Shown: positions 1 through 6,274, numbered from the stretch's first letter. The stretch: DNA of 7,229 nucleotides from an uncultured Ardenticatenia bacterium (GCA_937858165.1 CALLZA010001039.1:1-7229); one strand, 5' to 3'. Numbers and translations are program-made. The notes: generated from the letters alone by a model not told the origin.

Positions 1-215
1 TGTGTGGGAGGTTGTATAAGGAGGTAGGCCGTGGGAGTTAGGGGTGTCATTTACCCTGGGGAGGGGGAGAAACGCCCTTTTCTGTGTGGGTAGGGAATTT
101 GATAGGGGGGTTGGACATAGTTCGTTACCTCAAAATTGGGGGCGATGTCCCAGGGCCGAGGTCCGAGGGGGGGGGCTCTCCCCTGGAACTTTGCCCTTCA
201 CCCCTGGCCCCTTTC
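1..215. other. Gene-free left end, strongly G-rich
   Basis: No coding region is supported here. The first 60 bases contain 27 G and only 6 C by direct count, and runs of G continue to about base 175. The next gene ends at 216 and is transcribed leftwards, so this stretch is its 3' flank. I see no U-tract terminator, tRNA or promoter. The open frames crossing it give low-complexity protein without recognisable motifs and continue as antisense shadows of the PIN-TRAM gene. The skewed composition may reflect poor base quality at a contig end (inference). A repeat-like tract at 180-211 is listed separately. Confidence 0.6.
180..211. repeat. Possible degenerate copy of the CCAGGTTCCAGGGG repeat
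   Basis: On the minus strand, immediately after the PIN-TRAM stop codon, the sequence holds GGGGCCAGGGG and then, after a short spacer, GTTCCAGGGG. These are the two building blocks of the inverted repeat found inside nurA (4461-4570), where the intact unit is CCAGGTTCCAGGGGCCAGG. The match is partial and lies in a stretch that may carry base-call errors, so relatedness is an inference. Confidence 0.35.
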
Positions 216-1289
216 TTACGGCTTGGCAAAGATCATTCGCCCCGCCGTTGTCTGCAATACCTTGGTCACGACGACCTGCTGCGTGCGGTTCATCAGTCGG
301 TAGCCGTCCTCGACGACGACCATGGTGCCGTCGTCCAGATAGGCGACGCCCTGGCCGTACTCCTTGCCTTCCTGAATGATGGTCACGCTCAACTCCTCGC
401 CGGGCAGGAACGACGCCTTGACCGCGTTGGCCAGATCGTTGATGTTGAGGACGTTGATGCCCTGCAACTCAGCCACCTTGTTCAGGTTGTAGTCGTTGGT
501 CATGATGGGACAGGTCAGGCGGCGGGCCAGCAGGACGAGTTTGCTGTCGGCGTCACGTGCCTGGGGGGCGTCCATGTCGGTGATGCGCACCGGAACGGGC
601 GACTCATTCTGCATCATGCTCAGGATGTCCAGGCCGCGCCGGCCCCGGTTGCGCCGCAGGCTGTCGGCGCTGTCGGCGATGTGCTGCAACTCCTTCAGGA
701 CGAAGTTGGGCACGAGCAAGGTGTGGCGGATGAAGCCGGTGCGGGCGATGTCGAGAATGCGGCCGTCGATGATGACGCTGGTGTCGAGCAGGATGACGTG
801 TTCGTCATCCTTCTTCTTCTCCGCTTCGATGGCCTTCTCGGTGGAGCGCGGCAGGCGCAGCCCGCCGGCGAATTCGCGCAGGTCGCGGTAGCGGTTCATC
901 ATTAGCACCGCCCCCAGATAGCAGAAGCCCAGCGCCGAGGCCAACGGCAGAATTTCGCGCAGCGGCGACGGCAGTTGCGACAGGGGAATGGCGAACAGCG
1001 CCGCGGCGATGAGGCCGAGGAAGACGCCGATCATCAGCGCCACCAGCCTCTCCAGCGGCATGGCCGACAGGGATTGGCGAATGGCGTTGATGGGCCGGAC
1101 GGTCAGATAGGGCGTGAAGAGGAAGCCGAGCACGGCCCCCAGCACGCCGCCGCCGACGCCGAAGGCCACACCGTAGCGCAGTGGATCGAGGTCGAACATC
1201 GAGGCCAACTGCACGCCGACGATGGCCAGCGCGGCTGCCAGCACCACCGCACCGATGAGGCGCGAAATGAATTCGATACGCGTGTGCAT
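216..1289 (-). CDS. Membrane-anchored PIN-TRAM domain protein (YacL-like putative RNase)
   Basis: The 357-residue protein begins with four hydrophobic segments (about 11-30, 38-60, 83-103 and 113-132). A basic linker follows (EAEKKKDDEH, 155-164), then a PIN nuclease domain (about 165-287) and a C-terminal TRAM domain (about 290-357). The acidic residues expected of a PIN metal site are visible: D169 in LLDTSVIIDGRI, E200 in VLKELQ, D246/D248 in ARDADSKL and D266 in TNDYNL. This architecture is that of the Bacillus YacL family. PIN domains are typically Mg-dependent ribonucleases and TRAM is an RNA-binding fold, so a membrane-tethered RNase is the likely role; the substrate is unknown. The open frame extends upstream to 1478, but that leader is Cys/Arg/His-rich and unlike the family. 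I chose the ATG at 1287-1289, directly before the first helix; a GGGAG lies 13 bases upstream, a long spacing. The stop is TAA. The gene stands alone, head-to-tail with the herA operon. Confidence 0.92.
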   Translation of the reverse strand: MHTRIEFISRLIGAVVLAAALAIVGVQLASMFDLDPLRYGVAFGVGGGVLGAVLGFLFTPYLTVRPINAIRQSLSAMPLERLVALMIGVFLGLIAAALFAIPLSQLPSPLREILPLASALGFCYLGAVLMMNRYRDLREFAGGLRLPRSTEKAIEAEKKKDDEHVILLDTSVIIDGRILDIARTGFIRHTLLVPNFVLKELQHIADSADSLRRNRGRRGLDILSMMQNESPVPVRITDMDAPQARDADSKLVLLARRLTCPIMTNDYNLNKVAELQGINVLNINDLANAVKASFLPGEELSVTIIQEGKEYGQGVAYLDDGTMVVVEDGYRLMNRTQQVVVTKVLQTTAGRMIFAKP

Positions 1290-1618
1290 GATAAATTGAT
1301 AACTCCCGTAACAATGATCGTGAACAATAATAATGAGCGACAGGCCACGACTTGCGCGGCACCGGAAACAAAAAAGGTGAATGCCGTGCATCCACCATTC
1401 ATAATCGGATAGCCGCCGGCGCCGGCCGACGTTCTTGCAGGGTGAGACCGCGACCGTTGAGGTTACTGCATGGCACAACAGAGCCTACCGGCGGCGGTCG
1501 GCTCAGATGATCGAACGAGCTTGACGAGAGTAACCAGAGTGACGGACATCGAATGAATCAGACCCGCAAGGATGATCTATGGATGAAGGATAATGACTCA
1601 ATAGTAGCAGAGAAGAAA

Positions 1619-1648
1619 GTCTCACGCAAAGACGCAGAGAACGCAAAG
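1619..1648. repeat. Dispersed-repeat-like tract (CACGCAAAGACGCAGAGAACGCAAAG type)
   Basis: The tract is built from short near-repeats: ACGCAAAGACGCAGAG and then AACGCAAAG. Read forward as protein it gives SRKDAENAK, a string I recognise as a typical translation artefact of this kind of intergenic repeat in many bacterial genomes (recollection, not a search). Its last part forms the left arm of the hairpin at 1639-1675. Only one copy is visible in this window, so its repeat status in the genome is inferred. Confidence 0.5.
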
Positions 1649-1675
1649 CCCAAAAAGCTTCTGGGCTTTGCGTTC
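1639..1675 (-). terminator. Perfect 13-bp hairpin after herA, probable terminator
   Basis: GAACGCAAAGCCC (1639-1651) and GGGCTTTGCGTTC (1663-1675) are exact reverse complements with an 11-base loop. One further A-T pair (1652/1662) can form. On the minus strand the stem starts three bases after the herA TAA, the right place to end the operon transcript. There is no clear U-run after the stem; the T-rich stretch CTTTTT is in the loop. It may therefore act as a Rho-assisted end or an RNA-stabilising hairpin rather than a classical intrinsic terminator. Confidence 0.6.
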
Positions 1676-1678
1676 GAT

Positions 1679-3439
1679 TTAGAACAGGTCGTCGTTGGCG
1701 TTTTGCAGGGTGTACCGCTCGCCCGGCAGGGTGGGCGACGGCCGCCCGCGCATCTCGTCGTAGAAGCGCTGGTCGTAGCGGCGCGAGCGAATGGGGATGG
1801 GCATCTTGACGCCCCAGCCCAGCAGCAGCACCTCTTCCTTCTCCTGCAGGCGGGCCAGCATCCCCCGCAACTGCTCGCGCCCGGCCAGCCCGCTGAGGAC
1901 GGCGCGGATGTCGTCCTCGTCGCCCAGCCAGCCGGTGACGCGCGTGCCCAACTGCGACATGACCTCGTCGTCGATGCCCGACGGCCGCTGGTCGACGATG
2001 AGCAGCGTCACATTGTACTTGCGCAGCTCGCGGGCGATGGTGCCGAAGGCCGTCTGCCCGGCCACAGTCGGGCTGAGCAGCTTGTGGGCTTCCTCAACAG
2101 CGATGACCAGTGGCCGCGGCGGAGCCTCGCCAAACGACTTGTGGTTCTCGGTCTTGCGCACCCACTCCTGCCGGATGCGCCGGGTCAGCACGTTGCTGAC
2201 AAGCATGTAGTCAAGCTCGTTGTCGTGCTCGCCGAAGCTGAGGATGACGTGGCGGCCGTTCTCCAACTGGTCGACGATGGCCTTCACGGCGTCGGCCGCC
2301 GGGCGCTCGACGACGTAGGACTTGCGGTAGATGGGTTGCAGCTTGCGGTGCAGCGATTCGGCCGCCGTGGGGTGGACGTTCTGGCCGTTGGCCCAGTAGG
2401 CCACGGAGTCGCCGGCGGGGACTTTCCGGCCGTTGTCGTCTTCGATGACCGCGCCCGGTTTCATGGCCATGAACTCGGCAAACCAGCGGCGGTCGAAGCT
2501 GCGCTCCAGCGCGCCCAGCGTCACCGCCGCCGTCTCGTTCAGGTCGAGCGTCTCGGCCAGCAGCAGGATGTCGGCCGCGCCGAAGTCGCCCAGGGCCAGT
2601 TCGAGCGTGAAGTCGGCCGAGCTGCCGCGGACGCGTGTGTCTTTGCCCAGCCCGGCGATCTGCACCTTCTGGCCGAACATCGACTTCAGGCCGCGCACCG
2701 GCGTGCCGCGGTCGGCGTCTCGGTCGTCGTAGCCGTACTCGTTGTGCATGTCGAAAACGAGGGCCGCGGCCACGTCGCTCTTCATCAGCCCGGCCAGCAC
2801 CATGCGCGTCAGGAAGCTTTTGCCAGTGCCCGTCGCGCCGAAGATGCCGCTGCTGCGCTTGACGAAGCGCTCCAGGTCGAGGCAGACGGGGTAGCCCTGT
2901 TCGATGGTGTGGCCGACGACGAAGTTGGTCCCGCCCTCCTGGCCGAAGATGGCCGCCACGTCGGCGGCGTCGGCCGGGCGCGTCGGCGCGTGGTGGGCAG
3001 GCACGGTCTTGACCGGCTTTGGCCCGGGATTCTCCTCGCCGCTATCTACCCGCGCCTGCCACTCGGCCCGCTCCGGGGCGGTCAGGTCAGGCCCCAGGTC
3101 GAGCATCAGCGTTGGGTAGACAGCCAGGGTCGTATAGAGCGTCTTGCCGTAAAGGGCGCGGCGCATGACCGCCGGCAGGCGGTCGGACTGCTCGTCGGCG
3201 AAGCGCGGGTCAGTCGCCCCCAGTTGCAGGTCGGTGACCAGGCCGAAGTAGCGGTAGCGGCCGCTCTCGCAGACGACGAAGCTGCCTTCCTGGACGGTGT
3301 CGGCCGGGACGGTCAGGCGGATGCGGAACCCTTCCTTCAGGCCGCCGCCGACGATGTAGCCGAGGGGCGCGGACGTGGGGGATGAAGAAGGTGAAACCCA
3401 CTCAGGAAGGTGGGATACACCGGGAACGTCGGGCAACAT
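1679..3439 (-). CDS. herA: HerA-type hexameric DNA translocase ATPase
   Basis: HerA is a ring-shaped, FtsK/HerA-superfamily ATPase that pumps double-stranded DNA and works with the nuclease NurA to resect DNA ends. The 586-residue protein has an N-terminal HAS-barrel-like region (about 25-76; GYIVGGGLKEGFRIRL, then FGLVTDLQLG) and a Pro-rich linker (about 132-156). A RecA-type ATPase core follows: Walker A GATGTGKS (201-208), the family motif VFDMHNEYG (228-236), Walker B LVIAVEEAH (444-452, E449/E450) and the downstream motif LLIVDQRPSGIDDEV (479-493) with R500. The length suits HerA (about 500-600). The start is the ATG at 3437-3439, with GGGAGG (3446-3451) six bases upstream. The open frame continues to 3721, but that extension is Arg-rich and overlaps the preceding gene out of frame. 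The ATG shares one base with that gene's TAA (TAATG), so the two are probably translationally coupled. The protein ends in NDDLF. The stop is TAA, followed by a strong hairpin. Confidence 0.93.
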   Translation of the reverse strand: MLPDVPGVSHLPEWVSPSSSPTSAPLGYIVGGGLKEGFRIRLTVPADTVQEGSFVVCESGRYRYFGLVTDLQLGATDPRFADEQSDRLPAVMRRALYGKTLYTTLAVYPTLMLDLGPDLTAPERAEWQARVDSGEENPGPKPVKTVPAHHAPTRPADAADVAAIFGQEGGTNFVVGHTIEQGYPVCLDLERFVKRSSGIFGATGTGKSFLTRMVLAGLMKSDVAAALVFDMHNEYGYDDRDADRGTPVRGLKSMFGQKVQIAGLGKDTRVRGSSADFTLELALGDFGAADILLLAETLDLNETAAVTLGALERSFDRRWFAEFMAMKPGAVIEDDNGRKVPAGDSVAYWANGQNVHPTAAESLHRKLQPIYRKSYVVERPAADAVKAIVDQLENGRHVILSFGEHDNELDYMLVSNVLTRRIRQEWVRKTENHKSFGEAPPRPLVIAVEEAHKLLSPTVAGQTAFGTIARELRKYNVTLLIVDQRPSGIDDEVMSQLGTRVTGWLGDEDDIRAVLSGLAGREQLRGMLARLQEKEEVLLLGWGVKMPIPIRSRRYDQRFYDEMRGRPSPTLPGERYTLQNANDDLF

Positions 3440-4092
3440 TAGAAGCCTCCCAGCGCGCCGGCGGCGTCGAGTTCGGGCAGAGCCTCGCCGATGGCTTCCA
3501 GCACGGGCACGAGCGTGGCGTAGTCGTTGCGCAGCAGCTCGATGACCTCGGCGATGACGGCCACGGCCCAGTCGGCGTCGTAGCCGCGCAGACGGTAGAC
3601 GTCTTGCAGGTGGGCCACGAGTAACTGATCGACGGGCACCCCCAGCTCCTTGCCGCGCAGGATGAGGCGTAGGTAGCCCAGCCGGTCGGTGAAGCGCACG
3701 ATTTCGGCCTTGTCGAGGCACAGCAGCACCGGATCGAGGTTGAGCGGTGGGCGGGGAGGCAGGCCGTGGTAGAAGCGGCCGTCGCGGCAGTAGCCGACGG
3801 CCAGCACGCTCATCTCGATCGGCAGCAGTCGGTTCTGGCGCTGGTCGTTAATGACCGCTTCCGGCTGGTTGTCGGCCAGGATGAGGCGACGCACAAGCGG
3901 ATCGTCATCGACGGCCATGTTGTAGATAAGGCCGAAGATGGCCTCACGGGCGTCAACGGGTTGGGCCTTCACCAGGCAGCCGAACGACGGGCCGGAGAGT
4001 TGTCGTACCTGGCAGCCGATGGTGAACCCCTGCGTTCCCGCCCGCAACACCCGCCCCACGTCCCCCTTGTTTTCCGCTGCGAATAGCTCCAT
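3439..4092 (-). CDS. HAS-barrel-like protein of the HerA-NurA operon, function unknown
   Basis: The 217-residue soluble protein has no Walker motifs. Its N-terminus (about 11-75; DVGRVLRAGTQGFTIGCQV, then SFGCLVKA and IFGLIYNMAV) has the spacing of a HAS barrel, the small beta-barrel found at the N-terminus of HerA and of ATP synthase subunits. Residues 91-125 (PIEMSVLAVG through GLPPRPPLNLDPV) look like the segment linking barrel to ATPase in HerA. The C-terminal 90 residues are probably alpha-helical and leucine-rich, with a small tail AGALGGF. The gene begins 22 bases after the nurA stop and has a TGAGG Shine-Dalgarno five bases before its ATG. Its TAA overlaps the herA ATG. The tight spacing argues for co-expression with NurA and HerA in a defined ratio. 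I infer an accessory subunit or adaptor that docks on NurA or HerA. The barrel assignment is by pattern and the function is not known to me. Confidence 0.82.
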   Translation of the reverse strand: MELFAAENKGDVGRVLRAGTQGFTIGCQVRQLSGPSFGCLVKAQPVDAREAIFGLIYNMAVDDDPLVRRLILADNQPEAVINDQRQNRLLPIEMSVLAVGYCRDGRFYHGLPPRPPLNLDPVLLCLDKAEIVRFTDRLGYLRLILRGKELGVPVDQLLVAHLQDVYRLRGYDADWAVAVIAEVIELLRNDYATLVPVLEAIGEALPELDAAGALGGF

Positions 4093-4114
4093 ATCTGCCT
4101 CACTGAAGAAGACC

Positions 4115-5491
4115 TTATATTCCTGGTCGAAACTCGTGTCGCGTGCGCCCGGCGCGGGCGATGTCTTTGCTGCCGGCCTTGGCCGCGCTCAGGCTGTCGG
4201 GCACGCCCAGCCGCTGCATGTGACCGTCGATCATCATGTTCAGATTCATCTCGTCGTGGCGGCCGACGACGGCCAACTCGTCGGCCCGCGCCAGTACGTA
4301 AGGGTAGTCGCCCATCAGCTTGCACTGGTCGTAGATGAGACCGTGGACGAAGGCCACCGCCGTTGGGTCTTCGGCCACCCAACGTGGGATATCGACGCGG
4401 GCGATGGCCCGCGCCGGGGCAGGGGCCGGTGGGCGAGGGCCGAGGTCGAGCGAAAAGGTTCCAGGTTCCAGGGGCCAGGTTCCAGGGGAAGATGCCTCGT
4501 CGCCATTCCCCTGCTCTGCCGCACTCTCGCCTTCTTCCCTGGCCCCTAGAACCTGGCCCCTGGAACCTGGATTCAGATAGAAGAAGCACACCTCGATCAG
4601 CGGGTGCTCTTCGGCAAAGCGCTCGTTGGCCCGTGAGACGTCGACGAAGACGGGGCTGCGCTGGCCCGGGCCGAGCAGCGTGGCGTAGAGGTCGGCGTCG
4701 GTCAGTTCGCCCGGGCCGGGGCGGCGGCCGAGTTCGCGCAGATTGATCGTCGGGTCGTCGAGCAGCGTTTGTAGCAAGGTGACGACCGACGCCTTGCCGG
4801 GCCGGTCGATGTAGCCGGCCAGCAGCGCGCCGGTCTCATAGATTTGAGTCATGGCCGCCGTCCAGGCGAAGACGGCCTCCTCTGTCTTTTCGCGCTCGCC
4901 GACGAAGGGCCAGTAGAGCAGGCGCTGGTCGAGGATGGCCAGGGTGCGCGAGGCGCTGCCCTGTTCGCTGAGGGCCAGCGCGGCCAGCGTCTCGATCTCG
5001 CGCCGGTCGCGGGCGATGGTCACTTCGCTCTTGTCGAAGCCGGGCGCGTCGTCGGTCATGTCGTCTTCGATCGTCGGGTAGAAGATGGACGGCAGGGAGA
5101 CGACGCTGGGCGTGGTCGGTTCGCCGTGATAGTAGATGATCGCGCCGATGTTGATCAGATAGTAGAGGAAGGAGGCGTGGCGGTCGGGCAGGATTTGCGA
5201 GCCGTCGGTGGCGATGAGCGTGGCCCGCGGCGGCGGCGGTGGGGCGGAGATGGGCTGGTCGAGCGGCTCGTCGCGGCCGAGAGGGCGAGCGGCGCGGAAG
5301 AACTTGGGATCGGCACCGTGCTCCGCCTGGGCGCGGGCCAGTCCGGCCTCAATCGCGTCCCAGTCAGAGGCGCGGCGGGCCAACACCTGGCGCAGTTGAG
5401 CGGCGCGCTCGGCCTGCACCGCCCGCAATCGGGCGGCGGCGACGGCCATCTGTTGCAGTTCTGGTCCCAGGCGCTCGTATTCCAGCGTCAT
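4115..5491 (-). CDS. nurA: NurA-domain nuclease carrying an in-frame repeat insertion
   Basis: NurA is a metal-dependent nuclease that binds HerA and degrades DNA strands during end resection. The 458-residue protein has a helical, Arg/Ala-rich N-terminus (about 10-60). The NurA core follows: TLIATDGSQILPDRHAS (91-107), where D96 matches the invariant motif I aspartate, a likely second acidic motif RREIETLAAL (163-172), and LAILDQRLLYWP (184-195) where families usually read DGSL. C-terminal family features include SPVFVDVSR (279-287), ARVDIPRWVAEDP (364-376), DYPYVLARADELAVV (395-409) and MNLNMMIDGHMQRLG. Residues about 308-358, between FFYLNP and RAIARVDIP, are low-complexity Gly/Pro/Glu-rich. 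They are encoded by an inverted-repeat element rather than by family sequence, and the frame stays open. The start is the ATG at 5489-5491; no Shine-Dalgarno is evident, and translation may be nearly leaderless from a promoter at 5500-5529. An upstream in-frame ATG at 5554 is less likely. The stop is TAA. Whether the insertion impairs the enzyme is unknown. Confidence 0.9.
   Translation of the reverse strand: MTLEYERLGPELQQMAVAAARLRAVQAERAAQLRQVLARRASDWDAIEAGLARAQAEHGADPKFFRAARPLGRDEPLDQPISAPPPPPRATLIATDGSQILPDRHASFLYYLINIGAIIYYHGEPTTPSVVSLPSIFYPTIEDDMTDDAPGFDKSEVTIARDRREIETLAALALSEQGSASRTLAILDQRLLYWPFVGEREKTEEAVFAWTAAMTQIYETGALLAGYIDRPGKASVVTLLQTLLDDPTINLRELGRRPGPGELTDADLYATLLGPGQRSPVFVDVSRANERFAEEHPLIEVCFFYLNPGSRGQVLGAREEGESAAEQGNGDEASSPGTWPLEPGTFSLDLGPRPPAPAPARAIARVDIPRWVAEDPTAVAFVHGLIYDQCKLMGDYPYVLARADELAVVGRHDEMNLNMMIDGHMQRLGVPDSLSAAKAGSKDIARAGRTRHEFRPGI
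4461..4570. repeat. Inverted-repeat element inserted in nurA
   Basis: The 28-base arms 4461-4488 and 4543-4570 are reverse complements with one mismatch and are separated by 54 bases. Each arm is itself two tandem units of CCAGGTTCCAGGGG (second unit GTTCTAGGGG in the right arm). An extra partial unit, AGGTTCCAGG, precedes the left arm. The intact unit contains no stop codon in any of its six frames, so a copy can sit in a gene without truncating it. Here it reads on the minus strand as PGSRGQVLGARE at one arm and PGTWPLEPGT at the other. A degenerate relative may lie at 180-211. No transposase or flanking target duplication was recognised; it resembles a palindromic intergenic repeat (REP- or MITE-like) that landed in a gene. 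Confidence 0.8.
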
Positions 5492-5499
5492 GGGCGCGG

Positions 5500-5529
5500 A
5501 TGATAGCACATATGAGCTAGGCAAGCCAA
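5500..5529 (-). promoter_or_regulatory. Candidate promoter for nurA
   Basis: On the minus strand TTGGCT (5524-5529) and TATCAT (5500-5505) are separated by 18 bases, a fair match to a housekeeping promoter. Transcription would start about where the nurA ATG begins (5491), giving a very short or absent leader. That would agree with the lack of a Shine-Dalgarno. It lies in the 92-base gap between the SRPBCC gene and nurA. The reading is from consensus only. Confidence 0.35.
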
Positions 5530-5583
5530 TGAGGGCTAGATATTGGCCGGGCAATGGCAGCCACAGGCCGCCGCGGGCGACCG

Positions 5584-6048
5584 CTACACCGCCACCGGCT
5601 CCACCTGATGCGCCCCACTCTCGATCAACGCCTTGAACGTTTCCATCTCCTGGGCGACGGTATTTTGCGCCCAGCGGAGCATGAGCGCTTCACGCATCAA
5701 TTTCAGCCATACCGGCACGGTTTCACCTTCAACTGTCATGGTGAAGCGCGTTCCGTCCCGCTCAGGCTCCAGGGTGAACCGCGTGGCGTGGTGGACGAAT
5801 CCGGCCACTAGCTCATAGGCGAAACAGTACGGTGGGTCAAATTTGGTGACGATGGCTGTGTTGGTGCGCCTCGTGCCCATGATCTCCACCTCCTGGCTGA
5901 ACGTCGCGCCCACGCCCAATGGGCCGGCGCTCGTTTGGAACGCGCCGCAGATGGCGCTGCGCCAGGCGACGCTGAGGGGGAGATTGGTGGCCGCTGCGAA
6001 TACGTCTTCGATTGGCCGCTTGATGAGGAGAGTATGCGCCACGATCAT
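5584..6048 (-). CDS. SRPBCC (START/polyketide-cyclase-like) domain protein
   Basis: The 154-residue protein has the usual single-domain SRPBCC pattern: a first strand (MIVAHTLLIKRPIEDVFAAAT, with the typical I-x-x-P-x-E-x-V-F-x-x-x-T signature), a short helical part with W29, strands 48-115 (VGATFSQEVEIMGT, DPPYCFAYEL, ATRFTLEPERDGTRFTMTVE) and a long C-terminal helix (about 117-143). The fold makes a hydrophobic cavity that binds lipids or other small molecules. No substrate can be predicted and no catalytic residue stands out. Length is normal for the family (about 140-160). A GAGGA Shine-Dalgarno lies eight bases before the ATG at 6046-6048; the stop is TAG. It is the first gene after a clear extended -10 promoter and is followed by nurA after 92 bases on the same strand. 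Co-transcription with nurA-herA is possible, but a functional link is not shown. Confidence 0.85.
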   Translation of the reverse strand: MIVAHTLLIKRPIEDVFAAATNLPLSVAWRSAICGAFQTSAGPLGVGATFSQEVEIMGTRRTNTAIVTKFDPPYCFAYELVAGFVHHATRFTLEPERDGTRFTMTVEGETVPVWLKLMREALMLRWAQNTVAQEMETFKALIESGAHQVEPVAV

Positions 6049-6134
6049 GCTGTTTTTCCTCGCCCGGCAGTCGTTTTTCTCTGAGGAAGGTCGAGCAGGG
6101 AAAGTAACTGCTAATTCACCAACGATATGAGCAT

Positions 6135-6163
6135 ATTATACCAGAAAATCCCGAAGGTGACAT
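6135..6163 (-). promoter_or_regulatory. Extended -10 promoter for the SRPBCC gene and possibly the herA operon
   Basis: The minus strand reads TGGTATAAT, a consensus -10 (6135-6140) preceded by the TGn extension. The -35 position holds only ATGTCA (6158-6163), which is poor, as is common for extended -10 promoters. The predicted start near 6128 leaves a leader of about 80 bases before the SRPBCC ATG. This is the best promoter match in the window. Confidence 0.6.
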
Positions 6164-6274
6164 ATGGGTTTTGGCCATTGTGCCTACGTCTCTTTATTAG
6201 AGAGCAGCCATGTGGTACCTCTGTTCCATCTCAGTCATGAGAGGACGCCGTGGCTCGTGATCGGCCGGCCCGTC

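Larger units (their letters stand above)
1290..1678. other. Intergenic region between the herA operon end and the PIN-TRAM gene
   Basis: No gene is supported in these 389 bases. The part nearest the PIN-TRAM gene (about 1290-1335) is AT-rich and should hold its leader and promoter. A TATTAT-like -10 can be read on the minus strand at 1327-1332, but it has no acceptable -35, so no promoter is called. A 12-bp palindrome GCCGGCGCCGGC lies at 1415-1426. The stretch 1550-1618 is low-complexity (GGATGAAGGATAATGA-like). The end adjoining herA holds a dispersed-repeat-like tract and a perfect hairpin, listed separately. No tRNA or small RNA was recognised. Confidence 0.6.

Noticed and set aside
84..905. 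A 273-codon plus-strand open frame over the left end
   Set aside because: It is antisense to the PIN-TRAM gene, with low-complexity Val/Gln/Asp-rich sequence typical of a high-GC shadow frame.
1415..1426. 12-bp palindrome GCCGGCGCCGGC as an operator
   Set aside because: Such GC palindromes are common by chance in high-GC DNA and this one is about 125 bases from the PIN-TRAM start without a nearby promoter.
1290..1478. 63-codon N-terminal extension of the PIN-TRAM protein
   Set aside because: The extension is rich in Cys, His, Trp and Arg and does not resemble family members, which start just before the first membrane helix.
1553..3385. A 610-codon open frame on the plus strand
   Set aside because: It is antisense to herA, is extremely rich in Val/Ala/Gly/Arg/His without any motif, and its N-terminus is a repeat translation (SRKDAENAK). 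HerA on the other strand has every expected motif.
3440..3721. N-terminal extension of HerA by 94 codons
   Set aside because: The extension is Arg/Ala-rich and overlaps the HAS-barrel-like gene out of frame. The ATG at 3439 has a strong GGGAGG six bases upstream and sits in a TAATG coupling site.
4335..4746. Several open frames over the repeat inside nurA on both strands
   Set aside because: The repeat unit has no stop in any frame, so it creates open frames automatically; only the NurA frame continues into family motifs on both sides.
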